The notes under the pieces: generated by a model | What the model saw: the letters and a program-made list of their open reading frames with translations, nothing else | Database searches by the model: none | What the model was told of the DNA's origin: nothing | Position numbers and translations under genes: made by a program | Shown: positions 30,533-37,505 of the stretch, piece after piece | Layout: the number at the start of each line of letters is the position of its first letter | Numbering within the stretch: the stretch's first letter is position 1 | NCBI GenBank assembly: GCA_016716265.1 | Contig: JADJWQ010000005.1 | Location: forward strand, 1-64,000 | Reading direction: 5' to 3' | DNA: 64,000 nucleotides | Source: Planctomycetota bacterium | GTDB taxonomy: Bacteria > Planctomycetota > UBA1135 > UBA2386

Positions 30533-31472
30533 TCAGTTGTGCCTCCAGCGCGGCCAGTCGCCGCTGCTGCGGATGCGCACGGCGCCGCTGCCATCGGGGT
30601 TCGCCGTGAAGATGCCGGCGCTCTGGCTGTTGCCGAGGTGACGCAGCACGATCCGGCGGTCGTCGGGCGAGAAGCTCGGCGCACCCAGGACCTGGCTGTC
30701 GCCGTAGACCTGCGTCGGCACCCAAGGCAGCGCGGTCGGATCGAGGGCGTGGATGGCCAACTCGAGGAAGCTGGCCCCGCCGCGGAACAGGATCAGGTCC
30801 GTGGTGTGGGCGACCTGGCAGTCGGAGAAGTACCACCCGGCCAGCATCACCGGCCCCGGCGTCGCGGCGATGCCGCCGCCGGACGAGGGCGCGAGCAGTA
30901 GGAGGCGGACGCCGGCGTTCGGAGCATCGACCCCGGTCCAGAGACCCGTCGCGTCCCGCGTCCAGGTCGCGCACTGCTCCGACTCCGGGGAGCTGGTCAG
31001 GTTCTGCCGGCCGGTGCCGTCGGTGTTGACGACGAACACGTCGTCCACACCGCCCACGCCGACGTCGAGGAACGCGATCTTGTACCGGGCCGTCGGGGGC
31101 CGGCACGCGGGACCAGTCGACGTAGCTCCCCATGATGCCCGACACCGGCGTCAGGAACTGCGGCGGGGAGCCGTCCAGGCCGATCTTGTAGACGCCGCGC
31201 TGCCCGCCGAGGTTGGCGGTGAACACGAGCTGCGTGCCGTCCGGCGACCAGCTCGGGAACCATGCCCCCTCGCCGCGCCGCAACGCCACCACCGTCCGCA
31301 CGTTGCTGCCGTCGGCGTTCATGACCTTGATGCCGGCCTCGGCGAACGCGATCGCCGGATCGGCCGGCGGGGTGCTGCCACCGCCGCCCTTCTTCTGGGC
31401 CGGCAGGCCGACGGCGACGAGGACGAGGACCGCGGCGGCGGCGAGGGCGGACCGGGACGAACGGATCGACAT
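30533..31472 (-). pseudogene. Secreted TolB-like beta-propeller gene with one frameshift
   Basis: The start is ATG 31472 with AAGGAG upstream. It encodes a signal peptide (ending VGLPAQ) and WD40/TolB blades: SWSPDGTQLVFTANLGG, then after the shift VFVVNTDGTGRQNLTSSP and SFSPDDRRIVLRHLG, ending at 30533. The frame breaks near 31095-31099, where the plus strand has GGGGG. Removing one G joins the two halves into one 312-residue protein. The total span of 940 nt is one more than a multiple of three. This could be true inactivation or a sequencing error in the homopolymer. Propellers of this kind usually bind other proteins or peptidoglycan-associated partners. Confidence 0.75.
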
Positions 31473-31585
31473 GGGGAACTCCTTGGGGGCACGTTGCCCG
31501 CGCCACACCAGGAGCCAGGAGCCCGCGCCGGCTGCCAAGACAAGGGGAGGATCGTGGTTCCGAGCCCGGGGGCGGCCCGGCCGCC

Positions 31586-32126
31586 CTACCCGTCGTCGCG
31601 CAACAGCTGGAACAGCCGGGTCCGCGCGTAGGCCCAGTCGCGCGCCACCGAGCGCTCGGAACGGCCGAGGGTCTTCGCCACCTCGGCCACTTCCAGTCCG
31701 GCGTAGAAGCGCAGTCGCACCACCTCCACCAGGTCCGGGGCCTCGACCTCGAGGCGGTCGATCGCCTCGTCCACGGCCAGCACCTCGTCGAGCGCCCCGG
31801 TCGCTGCCAGCTCCACGGAGTCGAGCGACCGGGGCACGAAGCCGCCCCCCCGCTTGTGCCGCCCCCTGGCGCGGGCGTGTGCGATCAGGATCCGCCTCAT
31901 GGCGACGGCCGCCGCGCGGCGGAACCGCCCCGGTTCCGCAGCGGTCTCGTCGCCGACGTGCCGCAGCTGCAGCCAGGCCTCGTGGACCAGCGCGGTCGCC
32001 TGCAGCGTGTGGCTCGGCCGCTCGCCCGAGAACATCGCCTGGGCCAGCCGGCGCAGCTCCTTGTAGGCGGCCACGAACTGGTGGTCGGCAGGGTCCTTGG
32101 GGGTCGCGCGGCGACTCGGCGGGCAT
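31586..32126 (-). CDS. ECF-like sigma factor, probable frameshift near the N-terminus
   Basis: Region 2 is seen as YKELRRLAQAMFSGERPSHT, LQATALVHEAWLQLRHVG and AVAMRRILIAHARARGRHKR. Region 4 is VEVVRLRFYAGLEVAEVAKT with SERSVARDWAYARTRLFQL. It is the same subgroup as the 17.97-kb sigma factor. The intact frame can only start at a GTG at 32200, which gives an odd N-terminus. A natural start MPAESPRDP at 32126 lies in the neighbouring frame and joins the sigma frame if one G of the GGGGG at 32099-32103 is removed. The span 31586-32126 is one base over a multiple of three. Its neighbours on the same strand are the TolB-like and Kelch-like genes and the kinase, which form one signalling cluster. 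Confidence 0.8.
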
Positions 32127-32405
32127 GGCGATCGGAGGATACTGCGGCGGACGACCGCATCGGAAGCTCCCGACGAGTCCGTGGTCGCCCGAACGGGCAC
32201 GGGCCCAGCGGCGAACCGCGGCGAGGCGCGCAGCCCTGTCGCAGTCGGCGTCGGTCGCCGACCCGGGCGCCGTTCGGTCGACAGCGGCTTCGGGGACGAT
32301 CAGCGACGCGGCGTTCCCGTACCGGGGCGCGGAAGTTCGAGCAGCCTGCTGGGGAGTCCGGGTGATCGCCGACGCGCGGCGCTGGACCGCAACCACACGC
32401 AGCAC

Positions 32406-32532
32406 GTCCTCGACCAGGTGAAGCTCGACCAGGGCGAGGCGCGCGCGAAGGCAGACCCTGCAACGGCGCGTCGAGTCCGACGAGCAGTCGGAGAGGTCCG
32501 CCGAGGCCTGGCGGGCGAAGCTCGCGGCCAGC
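32406..32532 (+). pseudogene. Relic of the C-terminal end of a TPR kinase gene
   Basis: Bases 32406-32446 match 21592-21632 inside the 18.6-kb kinase gene at 36 of 41 positions. Bases 32452-32532 encode QTLQRR...AEAWRAKLAA, matching the final residues of that kinase (RQTLERL...AEPWRAKLAE). The two pieces lie about 450 bp apart in the intact gene but side by side here, in different frames. This indicates a third kinase copy that was deleted and then decayed. Its strand is opposite to the adjacent sigma factor. Confidence 0.55.
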
Positions 32533-33021
32533 GGTGGAGGCTCACGTCGCATCGCCGGACTCACTGCACCACGCGACCATGGTCACGCCCGACGCCCCCG
32601 TGCGCCGGCACCGACGGCTCATTGCGACACGGCGCATCCGACGCCGCGACATCGCCGAGGGGATCCGGACGCTCGTCGTCCGCCATGACCATCGACGAGC
32701 GCGGCCCTGAGCTGGGAGCTGCTCGTCCGAGCCGGCGGACGTTCCTGCGCTCGCACACCGATGTCGTCGTCGCGAGTACGACTGCCGTCACCGACTCGAC
32801 CGGTCCGGGACTCGCCAGCTCCACTCGGACCGAACACCCGCATTCAGGCATCTGCAATGCTGCCCGTCGCAGCTGTTCAATGACTGGCAATGGCAGGTCG
32901 CGGCCGGCGAATGGCTCGCGGGATCGCTCCGCCACCTTGAATGCGCGACACCGATCGACCGGAACCCGCGAAGGACGCTCTCGGGGCCCGCACGGCACCC
33001 AAGACGGCGCGGTCGCGCACG
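32533..33021. other. Region without a supported gene
   Basis: About 490 bases after the kinase relic. A minus-strand frame (32561-33025) starts with an ATGA overlap with the small gene at 33022, but its residues look non-coding and no family is recognised. I call nothing here. Confidence 0.35.
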
Positions 33022-33261
33022 TCATGCGCGTTGGACGCGCCGATGGACTCTCCGCAAGCCGGGAACACCGTCGGCTCCCTGTGCGAGCAACGCGCTCTCG
33101 AGCGCCTCGTGGACGGCCTCGACGCGCTGTTCTGGCGTGAGCCCGTCGAACCAGAACTCGAAGTCCGCGTCGTCCTGCTCCTCGATGCGGACGCGCCGCA
33201 CGACCCAGCGGCGACCCGCCCGTTCCACGATCTGCGGGTCGACTGGCCCGGGTCGCTCCAT
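33022..33261 (-). CDS. Small protein of unknown function
   Basis: A 79-residue protein. It begins MERPGPVDPQIVERAGRRW, then VRRVRIEEQDDADFEFWF and LTPEQRVEAVHEALESAL. This pattern (a basic lead, then FWxxLTPEQRVEAV) is common in small conserved bacterial proteins that often precede nucleotidyltransferase-type genes. No such partner is seen here. It runs opposite to the lipoprotein gene at 33343, 81 bp away. Function is unknown. Confidence 0.5.
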   Translation of the reverse strand: MERPGPVDPQIVERAGRRWVVRRVRIEEQDDADFEFWFDGLTPEQRVEAVHEALESALLAQGADGVPGLRRVHRRVQRA

Positions 33262-33329
33262 GCGCGGCAGTCTACCGCACCGGCACGCCCGGCGCGCCCT
33301 GTACCCCTCGCCCTGCCGAACCGTGCGCG

Positions 33330-33335
33330 TATCGT
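33330..33335 (+). promoter_or_regulatory. TATCGT -10-like hexamer, leaderless configuration
   Basis: It ends 7 nt before the ATG at 33343 of the lipoprotein gene. No Shine-Dalgarno sequence is seen. Confidence 0.5.
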
Positions 33336-33342
33336 GGTGGCG

Positions 33343-34131
33343 ATGGCCCGCACTCCGCTCGTCACCCTGCTGACATCGCTCGTCCTCGCCGCCTGCAGCG
33401 GCGGCGGTGGCGGCGGCTCGACGGCGCCGGCGACGATCGACGGGAGCTGGGAACTGACGCTCGAGACGACGATGGCGCCGCAATGCGCCGGCCGCGTCGG
33501 CGCGCGCGCGACGTTCGCGCTGCAGCTGACGCAGAGCGGTGCCGAGTTCGCGCTGGTCGGCACGCAGGGCGCGAGCTTCCGCGGCGCGCTGAGCGGCACG
33601 GTCGCCGAGCTGAGCGGCTCGTGGCCGATCGCGGGCGGCACCGCCAGCGTGCTGCAGAGCGACGTGCGGCTGACCGGCGACCGGCTGCTCGGCACCGTCG
33701 ACTGGACCTGGAGCGACGCGACCTCGACCTGCGCGGGGCGCGACAGCTTCGACGCGGTGCGGCTCGGCAACCTCGAGCCGCTGACCGGGCTGTGGGACCT
33801 GCAGGAGGAGGTCCGCAGCGCGACCTGTCAATTGTCGACGACCCGCTTCCGCGACACCTGGGAGATCGTGCAGCAGGGCGACCGCATCGACGTGCTCAGG
33901 CAGGCGAGCCGCAGCTCGGCGGCCGGCACGCTCGGCCCGGATGGCTCGGTCGCGCTCGACTTCCTCTATACCGACGCGCGCGGGCAGCCGGCGATCGACC
34001 AGTTCACATTGCGCTTCCTCACCGGCACCAATCCGCCGTCGGTGCAGGGCGCGTCGAGCTGGCAGTCGGCCGGCTGCACGGGCAGCAGCGACCACACCGG
34101 GCTGCGCACCGGCGACCTGCCGCTGCGCTGA
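33343..34131 (+). CDS. Lipoprotein of unknown function
   Basis: A 262-residue protein. A short signal peptide ends in the lipobox LVLAAC (Cys17) and is followed by a Gly-rich tether (SGGGGGGS). The mature part looks like a two-fold repeat of a beta-barrel-type domain: GSWELTLETTMAPQCAG opens the first half and GLWDLQEEVRSATCQLS the second, each with paired Cys residues. The pattern suggests a lipocalin-like or similar all-beta ligand-binding fold, but no specific family is recognised. It is exported and lipid-anchored. The ATG at 33343 is chosen because it opens the signal peptide and follows a -10-like hexamer. Confidence 0.75.
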   Translation: MARTPLVTLLTSLVLAACSGGGGGGSTAPATIDGSWELTLETTMAPQCAGRVGARATFALQLTQSGAEFALVGTQGASFRGALSGTVAELSGSWPIAGGTASVLQSDVRLTGDRLLGTVDWTWSDATSTCAGRDSFDAVRLGNLEPLTGLWDLQEEVRSATCQLSTTRFRDTWEIVQQGDRIDVLRQASRSSAAGTLGPDGSVALDFLYTDARGQPAIDQFTLRFLTGTNPPSVQGASSWQSAGCTGSSDHTGLRTGDLPLR

Positions 34132-34159
34132 GCGCGCGCGAGCCGCGTCACCCGCGCGG

Positions 34160-34780
34160 TCAGAACACCGCGACGCGGCTCGGCGGCCAGAACCGTGCGC
34201 GCACCTTGCCGCGCAGCAGCGTCAGCGCGACGAAGCCGAACTCGCGGCTGTCGCAGCTCACCGGCCGGTTGTCGCCGAGCACGAAGCAGAAGCCCGGCGG
34301 GACCGTCACCGGCGGCAGGTCGGCGTGGTCGTGGATCGGGCCGAACGACTCCGGCACCGCCGCGCCATTGACGCAAAGCCGGCCGTCGCGCAGCTCGACG
34401 ACGTCGCCGGGCAGGCCGATCACGCGCTTCACGTAGTCGACCGACGGGTCGCGCGGATTGCGCAGCACGACGACGTCGAAGCGGTCGACCGGCGTGAGCG
34501 AGTAGCTGACGCGGTCGACCAGCAGCCGGTCGCCGTCCTGCAGGCAGGGCTGCATCGACTCGCCGCGGACGATCGAGACCTGCACGACGAACAGGTGCAG
34601 CAGCACGATCAGCAGGAAGCCGCGCAGCACGTCGCGCAGGAACCGCACGCGCAGCGAGGGCCGGTACGGGCGGGGCTCTCCGGCGCGGTCCGCGGCATTG
34701 GGTGCGCCGTCCCCACCCGCCGTGCGCGGCGCGCTGCCCGGCTCGGGCGCGGTCCGCGGCGTCTCCAGGAACCCGACCAT
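34160..34780 (-). CDS. lepB: Signal peptidase I
   Basis: A 206-residue protein. A Pro/Gly-rich cytoplasmic lead (1-45) is followed by one membrane helix (about 50-70). The catalytic Ser75 lies in RGESMQP. The catalytic Lys118 is in DYVKRVIGLPGD and the conserved box GDNRPVSCDSREFG lies near 168-181. It cuts the signal peptides of exported proteins on the outer face of the membrane. The many Sec-type signal peptides in this window (most ending AxA-Q) would be its substrates. It is a single-helix type, and its length is normal for small bacterial enzymes. The gene is convergent with the lipoprotein gene, with 28 bp between stops. Confidence 0.95.
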   Translation of the reverse strand: MVGFLETPRTAPEPGSAPRTAGGDGAPNAADRAGEPRPYRPSLRVRFLRDVLRGFLLIVLLHLFVVQVSIVRGESMQPCLQDGDRLLVDRVSYSLTPVDRFDVVVLRNPRDPSVDYVKRVIGLPGDVVELRDGRLCVNGAAVPESFGPIHDHADLPPVTVPPGFCFVLGDNRPVSCDSREFGFVALTLLRGKVRARFWPPSRVAVF

Positions 34781-34870
34781 CCCCCCACTGGTCGGCCGCC
34801 CTCCGGCGATCCTGGAGCGCGCGGCCGGCGGCGTCCAGGATCCGTACCGCGCGGCGCGATCGCCTCGGCG

Positions 34871-35257
34871 TCAGCGCGGCGTCGCCATCGAGAACACCCA
34901 CAGCCCGGTGCCGGTCGCGACGACGACCGCCAGCAGGAACAGCGCGACCGCACGGCCGTGCCAGCGGCGGACCGCCGGCCGGCGCGCGCTCCACAGCCCG
35001 GTGACGAGCACCGGCAACACGAGCGCCGCGCCGGTCTTCGCGAACCACAAGTGGATGCCGAGCTCGCGCGCGGGGAACTGCGCAGCGCGCACCAGCCGCT
35101 CGGTCAACAGGATCGTGATCCCGAGCATCACGACCGTCGCGGGCGCGAGCACGAAGTGCGCACGGCGCCGGCGGCGCAGGCCGGTCCACACCGTCAGGCC
35201 GGCCAGCGCGAGGGTCGTCACGAACGAGGCCCAGAACCACGTCACCATCGCGGGCAT
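34871..35257 (-). CDS. Small integral membrane protein, four helices
   Basis: A 128-residue protein. The ATG at 35257 is preferred over a TTG at 35284. Four hydrophobic stretches are seen: MVTWFWASFVTTLALAGLTV, VLAPATVVMLGITILL, WFAKTGAALVLPVLVTGLW and ALFLLAVVVATGTGLWVF. Basic loops sit between them. The layout resembles DUF420/DUF4405-type small membrane proteins. No cofactor-binding motif is obvious, although His residues (HFVLAP, IHLWF, RWHGRA) recur near helix ends as in some haem-binding membrane proteins. It diverges from ribH with a 71-bp gap. Confidence 0.65.
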   Translation of the reverse strand: MPAMVTWFWASFVTTLALAGLTVWTGLRRRRRAHFVLAPATVVMLGITILLTERLVRAAQFPARELGIHLWFAKTGAALVLPVLVTGLWSARRPAVRRWHGRAVALFLLAVVVATGTGLWVFSMATPR

Positions 35258-35315
35258 CTTCGTCGCCGTCGCGCGGGCGTCCAAACTCCTGCTGCGCCGC
35301 CGGCTGCGGAAATGG

Positions 35316-35321
35316 CATCAT
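35316..35321 (+). promoter_or_regulatory. CATCAT -10-like hexamer before ribH
   Basis: It ends exactly 7 nt before the ribH ATG at 35329. It is a weaker match (first base C) to the TANNNT pattern seen elsewhere. Confidence 0.35.
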
Positions 35322-35328
35322 CTCGGCG

Positions 35329-35799
35329 ATGAGCACCGAGTCAGTGGTCCGCGGAGCGATCGTCGGGGCCGGGCGCCGGGTCGCGGTCGTCGTCGCCCGC
35401 TTCAACGAGCTCGTGACCGACCGGCTCGCCGCGGGGGCGCGCGACGCGCTCGTGCGCGCCGGGGTCGCCGCGGACGCGATCACCGTCGTGCACGTGCCCG
35501 GCGCCTTCGAGCTGCCGCTCGCATGCCGCTGGGCGCTCGAGTCGCACGATGCCGCGGTCGCGCTCGGCTGCGTGATCCGCGGCGCGACCGACCACTACGA
35601 GCACGTCTGCGCGCAGGCCTCGCGCGGCGTGCTCGACGCGATGCACGGCAGCGGGCGGCCGGTCGGCTTCGGGCTGCTGACCTGCGACACGCTCGAGCAG
35701 GCGCTGGAGCGCGCCGGCGGCAAGGCCGGCAACAAGGGCGCCGACGCGGCGTACGCGGCGCTCGAGATGCTCGGCCTGCGCGACGCGCTGCGCGGCTGA
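35329..35799 (+). CDS. ribH: 6,7-dimethyl-8-ribityllumazine synthase
   Basis: A 156-residue protein, the family's normal length. It joins 5-amino-6-ribitylaminouracil and 3,4-dihydroxy-2-butanone-4-phosphate in riboflavin synthesis. Landmarks: ARFNELVTDRLAAGARDAL at 22-40, VPGAFELPLACRWALES, ALGCVIRGATDHYEHVCAQA with the conserved GATDHYE, and GKAGNKGADAAYAALEML. It is a cytoplasmic enzyme that forms pentamers or 60-mer capsids. No other rib genes are adjacent. A strong 12-bp hairpin follows before nusB. The ribH-nusB order is common in bacteria. Confidence 0.97.
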   Translation: MSTESVVRGAIVGAGRRVAVVVARFNELVTDRLAAGARDALVRAGVAADAITVVHVPGAFELPLACRWALESHDAAVALGCVIRGATDHYEHVCAQASRGVLDAMHGSGRPVGFGLLTCDTLEQALERAGGKAGNKGADAAYAALEMLGLRDALRG

Positions 35800-35805
35800 G
35801 GCGCT

Positions 35806-35836
35806 CGCGCGCGGCCCCGGAGCCGGGCCGCGCGCG
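35806..35836 (+). terminator. 12-bp perfect GC hairpin between ribH and nusB
   Basis: CGCGCGCGGCCC (35806-35817) pairs perfectly with GGGCCGCGCGCG (35825-35836) around a 7-nt loop. There is no T tract downstream. It may end or attenuate ribH transcription or stabilise the 3' end. A TATCCT hexamer at 35865-35870 then offers a new promoter for nusB. Confidence 0.6.
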
Positions 35837-35911
35837 ATCCCGTTGCGCGGCTGCGACGTCCGCGTATCCTGCGCGGTCTTCCCGATCTTTGGCTCGCCCT
35901 GGACCCGCCCG

Positions 35912-36517
35912 ATGCGTCGTCGCACCCGTGCTCGCGAAACCGCGATGCAGTTCCTCTACCAGCTCGACCTGCGCGGCGAGTCCGTGTGGGCGGACCTCGA
36001 CGAGTTCCTCGCCGACGCCACCGAGCAGGGCGGCGGCCGCGACGAGGACGGGCGCCGCTTCGCGCGCCGGCTGGTCGAGGGCGTGCGCGCAAACCGCACC
36101 GAGATCGACGCGATGCTGCGCCACGTCGCCCGCAACTGGCAGCTCGAGCGCATGGCCACGGTCGACCGGAACCTGCTCCGCGTCGCGATCTACGAGCTGC
36201 TGCACTGTCGCGACATCCCGGCGAAGGTCGTGATCAACGAGGCGATCGAGATCGGCAAGCGCTTCTCGACCGCCAACACCGGCGCGTTCGTCAACGGCAT
36301 CCTCGACCGCATCCGCATCGACTACGCCGACCGCGGGCTGACGCGCGTCGACGCGGTCGCCGAGCCGCCGCCCTCCGCGGCGACGCCGGACGCCGCTCGT
36401 GACGCCGGCGACCCGGACGCCGGCCGCCCCGACGACCACCACTCGGACGACGCCCACCCGGACGACGGCGACGCGGCACCGGGTGCCACGCTGACCGCCG
36501 ATCCCACCGGCACCTGA
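35912..36517 (+). CDS. nusB: Transcription antitermination factor NusB with acidic C-terminal tail
   Basis: A 201-residue protein. The ATG at 35912 starts with the basic MRRRTRARETAMQFLYQLDL typical of NusB. The core continues with MATVDRNLLRVAIYELL, the RDIPAKVVINEAIEIGKRFS block and FVNGILDRI. NusB binds boxA RNA with S10 in rRNA antitermination. The core ends near residue 148; about 50 residues rich in Asp, His, Pro and Ala (DDHHSDDAHPDDGD) follow and are not part of the usual family length (about 140-160). The next gene, ftsY, starts 46 bp on. Confidence 0.95.
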   Translation: MRRRTRARETAMQFLYQLDLRGESVWADLDEFLADATEQGGGRDEDGRRFARRLVEGVRANRTEIDAMLRHVARNWQLERMATVDRNLLRVAIYELLHCRDIPAKVVINEAIEIGKRFSTANTGAFVNGILDRIRIDYADRGLTRVDAVAEPPPSAATPDAARDAGDPDAGRPDDHHSDDAHPDDGDAAPGATLTADPTGT

Positions 36518-36563
36518 AAGCCCGCGTCACGCCCGCCGTCGAAGCCTCGCACGACTGATCGCC

Positions 36564-37505
36564 ATGGTGTTCGGAAAGCTGTTCCGCGGGCTCAAGAAGA
36601 CCCGCGACAAGATCGCCGGGGGGCTCGCGAGCCTGTTCGGCCTCCGCCGCAAGCTCGACGAGGACTTCCTCGACGACCTCGAGGAGCTGCTCTACACCGC
36701 CGATCTCGGGCCGACCGGCTCGGCGATCGTCGAGGAGCTGAAGCAGGCCTGGAAGCGCCGCGAGATCCACGAGACGCACGAGGTGCCGGCGTTCCTGCGC
36801 GGCAAGCTGCTCGAGCGGCTGGTGGGCTGCGAGGGCACGCTGGCGCGCGCGGCGACCGGGCCGACCGTGATCCTGGTGGTCGGCGTCAACGGCTCGGGCA
36901 AGACGACGTCGATCGCGAAGCTCGCGCGCCGGCTGCAGCGGGAGGGCCATAGCGTGCTGCTCGGCGCCGGCGACACGTTCCGCGCGGCCGCGGTCGAGCA
37001 GCTCGGCATGTGGGCGGAGCGCCTCGGCATCGACATCGTGCGGCAGCCGGCCGGCGCGGATCCGGCCGCGGTCGCCTACGACAGCTGCGCGGCCGCCAAG
37101 GCCCGCGGCATCGACTACGTGATCATCGACACCGCCGGCCGCCTGCACACGCAGAAGAACCTGATGGAGGAGCTCGGCAAGGTCGTGCGCGTGATCCGCA
37201 AGCAGATCCCGGACGCGCCGCACGAGACGCTGCAGATCCTCGACGGCACCACCGGCCAGAACGCGATCCGGCAGGCGCAGGAGTTCGGCCGGGTCGCCGA
37301 GGTCACCGGCCTGCTGCTCGCGAAGATGGACGGCACCGCGAAGGGCGGCGCCGTGTTCGGCATCCGCGAGATGGTCGACGTGCCGGTCAAGTTCCTCGGC
37401 GTCGGCGAGCAGATCGACGACCTCGAGCCGTTCGCGGCCGAGGCGTTCGTCGACGCGATCCTGACCCACGAGCCCGAGGCGAAGCGCGCGTCGGGGGGTG
37501 CGTGA
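36564..37505 (+). CDS. ftsY: Signal recognition particle receptor FtsY
   Basis: A 313-residue protein containing the N and G domains of the SRP GTPase family without the long acidic A domain. P-loop GVNGSGKTT 107-115, GAGDTFRAAAVEQL, DTAGRLHTQKNLMEEL and LAKMDGTAKGGAVFGI are all present. It docks ribosome-SRP complexes at the membrane for co-translational export. The first 30 residues (FRGLKKTRDKIAGGLASLFG) form the amphipathic membrane-binding helix. Its stop overlaps the GTG start of the next gene (GTGA). Confidence 0.97.
   Translation: MVFGKLFRGLKKTRDKIAGGLASLFGLRRKLDEDFLDDLEELLYTADLGPTGSAIVEELKQAWKRREIHETHEVPAFLRGKLLERLVGCEGTLARAATGPTVILVVGVNGSGKTTSIAKLARRLQREGHSVLLGAGDTFRAAAVEQLGMWAERLGIDIVRQPAGADPAAVAYDSCAAAKARGIDYVIIDTAGRLHTQKNLMEELGKVVRVIRKQIPDAPHETLQILDGTTGQNAIRQAQEFGRVAEVTGLLLAKMDGTAKGGAVFGIREMVDVPVKFLGVGEQIDDLEPFAAEAFVDAILTHEPEAKRASGGA

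Noticed and set aside
32561..33025. Minus-strand 154-codon frame overlapping the 33022 gene by ATGA
   Set aside because: Composition looks non-coding and no family features are visible; the overlap alone is not enough.
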